Of a stretch of 64,000 nucleotides of DNA, positions 7,776-15,964 are shown piece by piece. Under the pieces are notes generated by a model. That model saw nothing but the letters and a program-made list of their open reading frames with translations, ran no database searches and was not told where the DNA came from. The DNA is taken from the NCBI GenBank assembly GCA_049695975.1, contig JBAVTE010000012.1, positions 62,001-126,000 of the forward strand, given 5' to 3'. This stretch comes from CAILDB01 sp049695975. GTDB lineage: Bacteria > Patescibacteriota > Minisyncoccia > Phycocordibacterales > GWA1-40-21. A program made the translations under genes and the position numbers. Position 1 is the stretch's first letter. Each line of letters begins with the position of its first letter.

Positions 7776-8825
7776 ATGTCAAGCAAAAATGATAAAAAAA
7801 AAGAAAATTCTGAGAATACCGATGATTTAAGCCCTAAAAATGCTGACACGAATTTTTTAGACCAAACACTTAGACCCAATACATGGACTGAATATATCGG
7901 GCAAAAAAATATCAAAGAAAATTTAAAAATTCTACTTACTGCTGCTTCAGAGAGAAAACATCCACCCGAACATTTACTTTTTTATGGTCCTCCAGGGCTA
8001 GGGAAGACTACTCTTGCTCATCTTATTGCAAAAGAAACTCGTTCCCAACTAAAATGTACATCGGGGCCTGCAATAGAAAAAGTTGGTGACCTTGCATCCA
8101 TACTTACGAATCTCTCTCCCGGTGATATTTTGTTTATAGACGAAATCCATAGGCTCAACAAAGCTATCGAGGAGGTACTCTACCCTGCCATGGAGTCAGG
8201 CAATCTTGATATTATTATTGGTAAGGGTCCATCAGCGAGAACTATCCAGCTTGAACTTCCCCCTTTCACTCTTATTGCTGCCACTACTCGTATCGCACTA
8301 CTTTCTGCGCCACTCCGATCACGTTTTTCTGGTGGTGTATTTCGTTTAGAGTTTTATACAGATGAAGAAATAGAACAAATCATAAATCGCTCAAGCAAAA
8401 TACTAAAAGTACCGATGGAAAGCGATGCGGAAAAAGAAATCGCAAAGAGAAGTCGATTTACACCGAGAACCGCAAACTATTTTCTGAAAAGATGCCGTGA
8501 TCTTGCACAGGTTCGTAAAGAAAAACTTTCAAAAAAGATGGTGATAGAAGCACTTAATCTTCTTGGTATAGATGAAATGGGTCTCGGCCCTTCAGACCGC
8601 ACTCTTTTGACTGTAATTGAAGATAAATTCAACGGTGGGCCCGTCGGTCTCAACACTTTAGCTGCCGCACTTTCCGAAGAACAAGCTACGATAGAGGATG
8701 TTTATGAACCCTATCTACTCCAGCTCGGTTTCCTAGAAAGAACTTCCCGTGGACGCGTGATTACAGATAGAGCGAGAAAACATCTCGGCAAAAAACTTCA
8801 AGGTTTAGATTTAGAGAATAAATAA
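7776..8825 (+). CDS. ruvB: Holliday junction branch-migration helicase RuvB
   Basis: RuvB is the AAA+ hexamer that drives branch migration with RuvA. After a Lys/Asn-rich N-terminus comes the family opening LRPNTWTEYIGQ. Walker A is GPPGLGKTTL (about residues 70-79), Walker B is DEIHRL (about 121), the arginine-finger segment is LRSRF, and the C-terminal winged helix contains the typical GPVGLNTLAAAL. Length (349) is normal. It heads the group ruvB-yebC-ruvC, although yebC appears to have its own promoter. No ruvA is seen in the window. Confidence 0.97.
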   Translation: MSSKNDKKKENSENTDDLSPKNADTNFLDQTLRPNTWTEYIGQKNIKENLKILLTAASERKHPPEHLLFYGPPGLGKTTLAHLIAKETRSQLKCTSGPAIEKVGDLASILTNLSPGDILFIDEIHRLNKAIEEVLYPAMESGNLDIIIGKGPSARTIQLELPPFTLIAATTRIALLSAPLRSRFSGGVFRLEFYTDEEIEQIINRSSKILKVPMESDAEKEIAKRSRFTPRTANYFLKRCRDLAQVRKEKLSKKMVIEALNLLGIDEMGLGPSDRTLLTVIEDKFNGGPVGLNTLAAALSEEQATIEDVYEPYLLQLGFLERTSRGRVITDRARKHLGKKLQGLDLENK

Positions 8826-8850
8826 AACACCCTCGTAAATTGAGGATGTT
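8826..8850 (+). terminator. terminator after ruvB
   Basis: AACACCCTC and GAGGATGTT arms around GTAAATT are followed by TTTATAATT, immediately after the ruvB stop. Confidence 0.6.
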
Positions 8851-8856
8851 TTATAA

Positions 8857-8884
8857 TTGAAAAAAAATAAAATTCTGATAGGAT
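8857..8884 (+). promoter_or_regulatory. yebC promoter, apparently leaderless
   Basis: TTGAAA (8857-8862), a 16-nt spacer and TAGGAT (8879-8884) lie only 6 nt upstream of the yebC ATG at 8891, so the predicted transcription start falls at the start codon. Confidence 0.45.
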
Positions 8885-8890
8885 AGTCTT

Positions 8891-9421
8891 ATGTCAGGGC
8901 ACAATAAATTCTCAAAAATAAAGAGGTTAAAAGCAAAAAACGATGCTCAAAAAAGCAAAGTTTTTTCAAAAATGGTGAAGTTGATTTCAGTAGCTTCAAG
9001 GAAATCAAAAGGTGATATCAATTCTGCAGAATTAAGATCTGCAATAGAAAAAGCAAGATCAATAGATATGCCAAACGACAGTATTGATAGAGCTGTAAAA
9101 AAGGCGTCTGAAAAAGGTGGCGCGGAAATGGAATCTATTACATATGAGTCATACGGCCCAGGTGGTGTTGCTATTATTATTGAAGCTCTTACTGACAATA
9201 GAAACAAAGCTGCAGGAGAAGTAAAACACATCCTTTCAGAACATGGTTCAGTACTCGCGTCCCCTGGAAGTGCCTCATGGGCATATGAGAGAAAAGATGG
9301 TGAGTGGGTTCCAAAAACCACAATGTCTATTTCTGAAGAAGATAGTGCAAAACTTGAGTCACTCATAGATGCCCTCGAAGAAAATGATGAAGTGCAGGAT
9401 GTTTACACGAACGCTGAGTAA
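8891..9421 (+). CDS. yebC: YebC/PmpR family protein (shortened)
   Basis: This is a DUF28 family member, a group linked to transcriptional regulation and recently to ribosome stalling relief. The N-terminus MSGHNKFSKIKRLKA matches the family MSGHSKWxxIKxxK opening. It is followed by IEKARSIDMPNDSIDRAVKK and by the signature YESYGPGGVAIIIEALTDNR (about residues 94-113). The protein has 176 residues, while most members have about 240, and the C-terminal part of domain 3 is reduced. It lies just upstream of ruvC, the common yebC-ruvC arrangement. Confidence 0.93.
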   Translation: MSGHNKFSKIKRLKAKNDAQKSKVFSKMVKLISVASRKSKGDINSAELRSAIEKARSIDMPNDSIDRAVKKASEKGGAEMESITYESYGPGGVAIIIEALTDNRNKAAGEVKHILSEHGSVLASPGSASWAYERKDGEWVPKTTMSISEEDSAKLESLIDALEENDEVQDVYTNAE

Positions 9422-9445
9422 AAAACACTTTTTTTATAATTTTAT

Positions 9446-9919
9446 ATGAAAATAATTTCCGTAGACCCTGGATATGAAAGGCTTGGAATTGCTATTTTGG
9501 AAAAAGAGAATGGCAAAGAGGTTTTGATCTTTTCAGAGTGTTTTAAAACATCTGCAAAGCTACCTCATAGTGAAAGATTACATTTGATAGGCAAAGAACT
9601 AGGAGAAGTAATAGAAAAATACAAACCCGAAGCTCTAGCAATAGAAACATTATTTTTTGCTAAAAATCAAAAGTCTGCGATGCAAGTCGCAGAAGCTAGA
9701 GGCGTCATAATGTATGAAAGTAAAAGAAATAATTTAGAAATTTTTGAATATTCTCCGATGGCAGTAAAAATTGCGGTCACTGGATATGGGAAAAGTGACA
9801 AAATTCAAGTGACAAATATGGTAAAAAGATTAGTTAAAATCACAAAGCCGATTAAGCATGATGATGAGTATGATGCTATTGCGATAGGCCTTACTTTTTT
9901 TGCAACGCAAAAGAGATAG
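9446..9919 (+). CDS. ruvC: Holliday junction resolvase RuvC
   Basis: RuvC is an RNase H-fold endonuclease that resolves Holliday junctions. The catalytic acids are visible: D7 in SVDPGYERLG, E67 in AIETLFF, and D140/D143 in HDDEYDAIAIG. Length (157) is typical. It lies 24 nt after yebC. A TATAAT (9435-9440) sits 5 nt before the ATG, which may be another leaderless promoter, although the -35 is poor and the A/T-rich context makes chance matches likely. Confidence 0.95.
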   Translation: MKIISVDPGYERLGIAILEKENGKEVLIFSECFKTSAKLPHSERLHLIGKELGEVIEKYKPEALAIETLFFAKNQKSAMQVAEARGVIMYESKRNNLEIFEYSPMAVKIAVTGYGKSDKIQVTNMVKRLVKITKPIKHDDEYDAIAIGLTFFATQKR

Positions 9920-9922
9920 TGA

Positions 9923-10017
9923 AAAAAGTGTGGGCGTATTTAAATTTTGAGGTCCTCGGGTCGGCCTTATGATGGCATCAACCAAACTCTCAAAATTTAA
10001 ATACGCCCACACTTTTT
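9923..10017. terminator. 29-bp perfect-stem hairpin between convergent genes
   Basis: Arms 9923-9951 and 9989-10017 are perfect inverted repeats of 29 bp (core GTGTGGGCGTATTTAAATTT). The 37-nt loop contains GGTCCTCGGGTCGGCC-like GC-rich sequence. It lies between ruvC (+) and the acidic protein gene (-) with T-runs on both strands, which fits a bidirectional terminator. Confidence 0.75.
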
Positions 10018-10037
10018 GAACTTCCATTTTTATTCAA

Positions 10038-10250
10038 CTACCAATCATTTGCAACTCTAAAATCTCCAGAATCAATCATATCATCATCTTCTAATTCCCC
10101 TCCGCTAATAAGTGGATCCTCATCCTCTAGAGCCTCTTCCCCACCAGAGTCAGCTACTTCAAAAGCACTTTCGAGAATATCAGGGTTTGATTCTTTTACT
10201 TCTTCCGCTTCTTCTCCTTTATTTACATCTTCTTCTTTTATTTTTTTCAT
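10038..10250 (-). CDS. small acidic protein, unknown function
   Basis: This 70-residue protein begins MKKIKEEDVNKGEE and is very rich in Glu and Asp (EDEDPLISGGELEDDDMIDSGD). It has no membrane segment and is probably soluble and disordered. Similar short acidic proteins are frequent in Parcubacteria, with no function known to me. It lies downstream of tyrS but is separated from it by the large hairpin at 10351-10580. Confidence 0.55.
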   Translation of the reverse strand: MKKIKEEDVNKGEEAEEVKESNPDILESAFEVADSGGEEALEDEDPLISGGELEDDDMIDSGDFRVANDW

Positions 10251-10350
10251 ATTATTTTTTTGCTCAAAATCGAGCTTTTGTATATTTTCTAATTTCTATC
10301 ATTTTTTGCAAGAGTAAAATAGCACAAAACTGTGGATAACTTTTTTGAAC

Positions 10351-10580
10351 AAAAATAGTTAGTAAGAAAAACTTTTTTCGAACGATTTAGCGTAGCAAGC
10401 AGAAAATCAACAAAATTTTTAGAAAAACGAGACTGTTTGACGAGTCTGCGAGGAGTTTTGAGTTTTTCGCCCGACCGACACGCTTTCTTAAGCGTTGCGG
10501 TCGGGTTAAGAAAATTTTGTATGATTTTCTAGATTGCGTAGCTATTAGTGAGAAAAGAGTTTTTCTTACTAACTATTTTT
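10351..10580. repeat. 230-nt complex hairpin with nested insertion
   Basis: Perfect 22-bp arms (10351-10372 and 10559-10580; TAGTTAGTAAGAAAAAC with its complement) enclose GAACGATTTAGCGTAGC at the left and GCGTAGCTATTAGTGAGAAAAG at the right. In the hairpin at 40380-40465 these two flanks form one continuous loop; here they are separated by 139 bp. The element follows tyrS on the minus strand and probably acts as its terminator. It fills the gene-free stretch 10251-10587 together with a DnaA-box-like TGTGGATAA at 10331-10339. Confidence 0.65.
10397..10535. mobile_element. putative nested MITE-like insertion flanked by 7-bp direct repeats
   Basis: The segment is flanked by direct repeats GCGTAGC (10390-10396 and 10536-10542). 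It has imperfect terminal inverted repeats (AGAAAATCAACAAAATTTT against AAAATTTTGTATGATTTTCT) and an inner GC-rich hairpin CCCGACCGACACGC with GCGTTGCGGTCGGG. It encodes no protein. The uninterrupted version of the surrounding loop at 40409-40436 supports insertion. Chance duplication within a folded repeat remains possible. Confidence 0.45.
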
Positions 10581-10587
10581 GCTCAAC

Positions 10588-11787
10588 TTAAATAGTAATT
10601 TTTATAAATCTCTTTTTTCCCACCTTCACCACAATCTCCTTTTCAATCTTAAAATCAAATTTATCTATTTTTTCTCCGGAAACTGCGTCGCTCACAGCCC
10701 CTTCGTTAATCAATCGGCGAAAATCTGTATTTGAAGAAACTATTTTTGCAGAAACAAGAGTTTTACCAAGAAAATCCCCTACACTAACCTTTATTTCTTC
10801 AAGATTCTCCGGCAATCCCCCTTTTTTAAAAGTATTTATAAAGTTTTCCTCAGCTTTATCGGCTTCTTGTTTATTAAAATATAAAGAAACCATTTCTTTG
10901 GCTAAAATTATTTTTATATCTCTTGGATTTTCTCCTCTTTCCATTCTTTCTTTCATTTCTTTTATCTTTTCTGTAGAAACATCTGTGCAAAGTTCAAAGC
11001 CAGAAAGTATCATACCGTCAGTCCAGCTCATCACTTTTCCAAACATATCAAAAGGCTCGCATTCAAGCGAAATCATATTCCCTGTTGTCTTTCCCATTTT
11101 ATCTCCATTTGCATCCGCGAGTAATTTGGTAGTAATAACAAATTTTTCTTTATTAAGAACCTCCTTCACTAAGTCACGGCCCGCTAGCATGTTAAACATT
11201 TGGTCATTTCCTCCAATCTCTCCATCAACATCCATAGCAATACTGTCATACCCTTGCATTAAAGGGTACATAAATTCATGAATATGTATGGGCCTTCCTT
11301 CTGTAATTCTCTTTTGGTACATATCCCTTTTAAGCATTTGATCAACGGTCATTTTTGAGGCCAATTCCAAAACTTTTTCTAAATTCATTTTAGCAAGCCA
11401 TTTTGAATTGTATTTAAGTTCTGCTCCCCGGAAACCGAATTTTAAAAATCTTGAAGCTTGTTTCTTATAATTTTTACAATTATTCAACACTTCTTTTCTT
11501 GTGAGAGGAACCCTTAGAGAAAGTTTATCTGGATCGCCAATGGTTGCAGTAAAATCACCGATTAAAAGAATGACTTTGTGTCCTAGCTTTTGAAGTTCGG
11601 TTAATTTTCTAATTGGAATACTATGTCCTATATGTAATGACGGTCCAGTAGGATCTATTCCAAGGTAAATAGTCTGTCTTTCACCAGATAAAAGTTTCTT
11701 TTTTAAAAATTCTCTATTAGGGTAAATATTTTCTATTCCTCTATTTAAAATCTCATCTATTTTCTTTTCATCTGTGTCTATTTTCAT
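10588..11787 (-). CDS. tyrS: tyrosyl-tRNA synthetase
   Basis: This class I synthetase charges tRNA-Tyr. The HIGH motif is HIGHS (about residues 52-56, in GIDPTGPSLHIGHS). The KMSKS loop is KMGKT (about 229-233). A C-terminal S4-like RNA-binding domain follows from about 335 (LINEGAVSDAVSGEKI). At 399 residues the length is normal for the bacterial form. It is transcribed divergently from the penicillin-binding protein gene. The synthetase order and S4 domain distinguish it from TrpRS. Confidence 0.95.
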   Translation of the reverse strand: MKIDTDEKKIDEILNRGIENIYPNREFLKKKLLSGERQTIYLGIDPTGPSLHIGHSIPIRKLTELQKLGHKVILLIGDFTATIGDPDKLSLRVPLTRKEVLNNCKNYKKQASRFLKFGFRGAELKYNSKWLAKMNLEKVLELASKMTVDQMLKRDMYQKRITEGRPIHIHEFMYPLMQGYDSIAMDVDGEIGGNDQMFNMLAGRDLVKEVLNKEKFVITTKLLADANGDKMGKTTGNMISLECEPFDMFGKVMSWTDGMILSGFELCTDVSTEKIKEMKERMERGENPRDIKIILAKEMVSLYFNKQEADKAEENFINTFKKGGLPENLEEIKVSVGDFLGKTLVSAKIVSSNTDFRRLINEGAVSDAVSGEKIDKFDFKIEKEIVVKVGKKRFIKITI

Positions 11788-11857
11788 CTTTAAAATATAT
11801 CACAAGAAAAGTTTTTTGTCCTGTATATCACTCATATTTTATGATATTATTTTACAA

Positions 11858-14383
11858 ATGATAATTAATAAAATAATTCACAATATTTATAGAAAAATAA
11901 AGAGAAACTTTAAAAAAATACTCATTTCTTTTGTAATTTTTGCTTTTTTAGTCTGTGGTATTCTCGCCTTATGGCTATCTACACTTACTATACCAGACAT
12001 CAGCTCTTTTGAGACAAGAAAAGTAGTCGAGTCCACTAAAATTTACGACAAAACAGGCAAAATACTTCTCTATGATGTACATGCAAACGAAAAGAGAACC
12101 GCTGTGCCTTTTAATACGATTTCAAGGAATATTAAAAATGCAACTATTGCCATTGAAGACGCAGAATTTTACAGCCATCCTGGTATTAGAATCACTTCTT
12201 TAATCAGGGCAACTCTCGCAAATATATTTTCTGGTGGTTATTCACAGGGAGGATCCACTATTACACAGCAAGTAGTCAAAAACACTTTACTAACCACAGA
12301 TAAAACATTCTCAAGAAAAATAAAGGAAATATACCTGTCTTTAAAAATAGAAAGGATTTTTTCTAAAGACCAAATTTTATCTATTTATCTAAATGAAACC
12401 CCTTATGGTGGAAACATTTATGGTGTAGAAGAAGCAAGCCGAACATTTTTTGGAAAGAGTTCTTCGGACTTGTCCATTATAGAGTCAGCATACCTTGCTG
12501 CTATACCTCAAGCTCCTACTTTTTATTCGCCTTATGGAAATAATAAAGACAAATTGGACGCAAGAAAAAATCTCGTCCTCAAAAAAATGTTGGACAGTAA
12601 GTTTATAACACAAGAAGAGTACGCCTCGTCAAAAAAAGAAAAAATTACTTTTCAACCAAGGGATCCTTACGGTATACTCGCTCCTCATTTTGTTGAATTT
12701 GTAAAACAATATTTAGCAAATAAATATGGTGCAACTGCGATAGAAGAAAATGGTTATAAAGTTATCACTACACTTGATTATGACATACAAGCAAAAGCAG
12801 AAGCGGTCGTTAAAGAATATGCTCTAGAAAACGCAAAAAATTTCAACGCAGAAAATGCAGCCCTCGTGGCAATAGATCCAAGAAATGGCCAAATACTCGC
12901 AATGGTTGGCTCTCGCGACTATTTTGATAAAGTAATAGATGGTCAATTTAATGTAGCAATTGCCAATAGACAACCTGGATCCACCTTCAAACCTTTTGTA
13001 TATGCAACTGCTTTTGAAAAAGGATATACACCAGATACAGTTCTTTTTGATATTCCAACAGAATTTCAAAGTACCTGTACACCAGAAGGAAAACCTATAG
13101 ATCCTAGTGGTGACCCTAACCAATGCTATATGCCAGAAGATTATGATGGACTATATTTAGGGCCAATGACATTAAGAGATGCTCTTGCCCAGTCCAGAAA
13201 CATTCCATCAATCAAAACTTTATACTTAGCTGGAATAAAAGACTCTCTAAAAACTGCACAAGATATGGGTATTACTACATTATCCAATAACCCAGATCAG
13301 TATGGCCTCACGCTCGTACTTGGAGGTGGAGAAGTCTCGCCACTCGACCTTACAAGTGCATATGGAGTGTTTGCAAACAATGGTATTCGAAACCCTTATG
13401 CATCAATAATTTCTATTACAGATAAAAATGGTAACGAAATAGAAAAATATACACCAAGACCAGAAACAGTACTCGATCAAAATATTTCATCTCATATTTC
13501 AGATATACTTTCTGATAATATTGCGCGAACTCCTGCTTACGGAGAAAATTCCCCTCTCTATTTTCCCGGAAGACCTGTCGCATCAAAAACAGGTACCACA
13601 AATGATTACAAAGATGTATGGATTGTGGGCTATACGCCAAGTTTAGTCGTCGGTGCTTGGGCAGGAAATAATAACAACTCCCCCATGAAAAAGAAGGTAG
13701 CGGGCATGATAATTGCTCCGATGTGGAGAGCATTTATGGACAAAGTATTACCAAATATGCCAGTTGAACACTTCCCAACACCAAGGTCTATAGATCAAAA
13801 CATCAAACCAATATTACGTGGTTTTTGGCAGGGTAATCAAACATATTTTATAGACAAGATTTCAGGAAAGCTTGCTACAGATATGACACCAGATGAAACC
13901 AAACAAGAAAAATCAATCACAAATATACATTCAATCTTGTATTGGGTAGACAAAAACAATCCCTTGGGTGGTGCCCCTCAAAATCCCGACAATGATTACC
14001 AATTTAGTTTATGGGAATACTCAGTTCAAAAGTGGTTAAGAAATAATCCTATAATTACAAATACACCTCCAACAATGACAGATGATGTGCATACTACAAT
14101 GAACACTCCACAAGTCATAGTACTCTCTCCGGATGAAACCACTGTCTACAATAAGGACACTAGAATAACCGCAATTATTTCTATTAGTTCAAGATATACT
14201 CCATTAAAAGCCAATTTTTATGTAAATGGAGAATATATAGGTGAATCACACAATATTCCTTTTAATATTTCCTTTGTTCCCAGCGAAATTTCATCCCTAC
14301 AATCAAAAAATGAATTAAAAATAGATGCATATGACAGTGCATACAATAAAGTAGAAAAAATTATTACTTTTAATGTGAATTAA
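11858..14383 (+). CDS. mrcA: class A penicillin-binding protein (PBP1A type)
   Basis: This is a bifunctional peptidoglycan synthase. From the chosen start it has a cytoplasmic basic stretch, one membrane span (about residues 21-43), a GT51 glycosyltransferase domain (IAIEDAEFYSHPGI about 97-110, catalytic E100; GGSTITQQ 131-138) and a transpeptidase domain with SxxK (GSTFKPF, Ser about 375), SxN (SRN, about 446) and KTG (SKTGTT, about 577). The C-terminal 150 residues form an Ig-like or fibronectin-like tail. Start 11858 was chosen because an upstream ATG at 11774 overlaps the divergent tyrS start and precedes the predicted promoter (a TATTAT box lies just before 11858). Confidence 0.94.
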   Translation: MIINKIIHNIYRKIKRNFKKILISFVIFAFLVCGILALWLSTLTIPDISSFETRKVVESTKIYDKTGKILLYDVHANEKRTAVPFNTISRNIKNATIAIEDAEFYSHPGIRITSLIRATLANIFSGGYSQGGSTITQQVVKNTLLTTDKTFSRKIKEIYLSLKIERIFSKDQILSIYLNETPYGGNIYGVEEASRTFFGKSSSDLSIIESAYLAAIPQAPTFYSPYGNNKDKLDARKNLVLKKMLDSKFITQEEYASSKKEKITFQPRDPYGILAPHFVEFVKQYLANKYGATAIEENGYKVITTLDYDIQAKAEAVVKEYALENAKNFNAENAALVAIDPRNGQILAMVGSRDYFDKVIDGQFNVAIANRQPGSTFKPFVYATAFEKGYTPDTVLFDIPTEFQSTCTPEGKPIDPSGDPNQCYMPEDYDGLYLGPMTLRDALAQSRNIPSIKTLYLAGIKDSLKTAQDMGITTLSNNPDQYGLTLVLGGGEVSPLDLTSAYGVFANNGIRNPYASIISITDKNGNEIEKYTPRPETVLDQNISSHISDILSDNIARTPAYGENSPLYFPGRPVASKTGTTNDYKDVWIVGYTPSLVVGAWAGNNNNSPMKKKVAGMIIAPMWRAFMDKVLPNMPVEHFPTPRSIDQNIKPILRGFWQGNQTYFIDKISGKLATDMTPDETKQEKSITNIHSILYWVDKNNPLGGAPQNPDNDYQFSLWEYSVQKWLRNNPIITNTPPTMTDDVHTTMNTPQVIVLSPDETTVYNKDTRITAIISISSRYTPLKANFYVNGEYIGESHNIPFNISFVPSEISSLQSKNELKIDAYDSAYNKVEKIITFNVN

Positions 14384-14386
14384 AAG

Positions 14387-14641
14387 TTAAACAATCTCTT
14401 TTGTAATATTATTTCCTAGTTCTATAAGTTTTTTAAAAATTTTATCTTTTTTTAAAAAAATTTCATTTTTTAGGACAGAAGATTCTTTAATTTTCACTTT
14501 ATTACCCAAAACTTCAATTCTTTTTTCATCTGGATAAAAACCAGTTATAAAAAATATAGCTTCAACAACCGTTTTTTTTATAAAAGAATTTTTTTGAGAA
14601 AGTTCTTTAAATTTTTCTAAAAATCCAGATATATTAAACAT
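14387..14641 (-). CDS. DciA-like (DUF721) small protein after dnaN
   Basis: This 84-residue protein starts by a TAATG overlap with the dnaN stop, so the two are probably translationally coupled. The C-terminal half (RIEVLGNKVKIKESSVLKNE then KDKIFKKLIELGNNITKEIV) has the DUF721 pattern: a short beta hairpin, a segment resembling ssaLrqEL, then a helix resembling ilerLN.xlG..v. DUF721 includes DciA, the ancestral replicative-helicase loader, often encoded near dnaA/dnaN. The match is by eye, the protein is short, and the N-terminal half is unlike typical DciA, so the assignment is tentative. Confidence 0.45.
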   Translation of the reverse strand: MFNISGFLEKFKELSQKNSFIKKTVVEAIFFITGFYPDEKRIEVLGNKVKIKESSVLKNEIFLKKDKIFKKLIELGNNITKEIV

Positions 14642-15744
14642 TATCTATTCATAGGCATTACGAGATATGTGTATGATTTGTCACCAGTTCCACAAATAAC
14701 CATAGGTTTTGTAAGTCCATTAAAAAATAAGGTAATACTATCTGTATCAATAAATGACAGACAATCAAGAATATACTTATAATTAAAATTAATCTCTACA
14801 TCTTCTCCTTCAAGAACAGAATCTATAGTATTTACATTTTCACCTACATTTGAATTTTTTGTTTTAAATGTAAAAGTTTTTGTTTTTGGTGAAATTTTTA
14901 CATTTATTTGATTGAAATTATCAGAAAAAATATTTGAAACTTTTAATGTATTTATGAGATCTTGTTTTAAAACAGTTGCTTGTGTTTTAAAATCTTTAGC
15001 TATTATTTGTTTATAATCAGGAAATGTTCCATCTACTACTCTAGAAACAATATAAATATTATTATAAATAAAAGATATTTGATTTTTTGTAATACCAACT
15101 TCAATATCATCATCTATATCATCAAAAATTCTCATTATTTCTAGAGTATTTTTAAAAGGAATTAAAATAGGACTAAAATCTAATGCTCGTTTTGTTTTGA
15201 TTTTCTTTTCTGCTAAACGAAAAGAATCTGTGGCCACAAAAATAACACTTTCTTCATTACAATACATATAAACACTTGAAAATTCTGGCTTTATTGTCGA
15301 AACAGAAGAACTAAAAGAGACAGAACGAAGTCCTTTTATTAAATCTTTAGAATTTATTTTAAATGTTTTGTCGGCATCTACAAGAGGAATAGTAGGAAAA
15401 TCTTCTTTTGCATGTGTTTTTATTATTGCCTTATTTGATGGGGTATATATTTTTATATTATCATTTTCAGTAGTTTCTATAATAATATTTTTATCTTCAT
15501 CAGTATTAGTAAGAAAATTGTTTAAAACTTGAGCAGGTATAGCGACAGAGCCACTTTCCTCTATTTTAACAGGAATTGATATTTCCACACCAAGATCAAG
15601 GTTTGTAGCCTTTATATAAAGTAAATTCTTTTTAGTTTCAAATAAAAGGCAAGAAAGTACTGGAAGGGTGAGATTTTTACCAGATACCTTTTCTGCTTTT
15701 CCAACTACAATACCTAATTTTTCTTTTATACATTCTATTTTCAT
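14641..15744 (-). CDS. dnaN: DNA polymerase III beta sliding clamp
   Basis: This is the ring-shaped processivity clamp. At 367 residues it has the usual three-domain length. Family hallmarks include the N-terminal segment LTLPVLSCLLFETKKNLLYI, the central GVGLTS-like region seen here as SVSFSSSVSTIKPEFSSVYM, DSFRLAEKK (about residue 170) and the C-terminal YTYLVMPMNR (the conserved ending is a Y..MPMR pattern). It lies downstream of dnaA on the same strand with an A/T-rich spacer of 220 nt containing DnaA boxes. Confidence 0.95.
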   Translation of the reverse strand: MKIECIKEKLGIVVGKAEKVSGKNLTLPVLSCLLFETKKNLLYIKATNLDLGVEISIPVKIEESGSVAIPAQVLNNFLTNTDEDKNIIIETTENDNIKIYTPSNKAIIKTHAKEDFPTIPLVDADKTFKINSKDLIKGLRSVSFSSSVSTIKPEFSSVYMYCNEESVIFVATDSFRLAEKKIKTKRALDFSPILIPFKNTLEIMRIFDDIDDDIEVGITKNQISFIYNNIYIVSRVVDGTFPDYKQIIAKDFKTQATVLKQDLINTLKVSNIFSDNFNQINVKISPKTKTFTFKTKNSNVGENVNTIDSVLEGEDVEINFNYKYILDCLSFIDTDSITLFFNGLTKPMVICGTGDKSYTYLVMPMNR

Positions 15745-15964
15745 ATTTTTGTTTTTAATTTAAATAAATTTATATATTAGGATTGTTTATTTGTTTATAA
15801 TTATTTTTATCTTTAATTTTCCTTATTCTTTTCTAATTTTTTGTTTTAAATATTGTTCCTAATTTGTTGTTATTTTTTTGTTAAATATTTTATTTTACTT
15901 TTATGTGTATAACTCATACTTTTATTAACAGTTTTTACTAGTGTTATCCACAGATTATTATATT
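15745..15964. other. A/T-rich spacer with DnaA boxes (candidate oriC part 1)
   Basis: The dnaA-dnaN spacer is extremely A/T-rich (15745-15900) and then holds a perfect DnaA box TTATCCACA (15944-15952) and a second box on the opposite strand, TGTGTATAA (15904-15912). A/T-rich DNA beside DnaA boxes next to dnaA is the usual architecture of an unwinding element. GC skew over a longer region would be needed to prove it. Confidence 0.6.

Noticed and set aside
11774..11857. Upstream start for the penicillin-binding protein
   Set aside because: Overlaps the divergent tyrS start and precedes the likely promoter; adds a stretch unlike the family.
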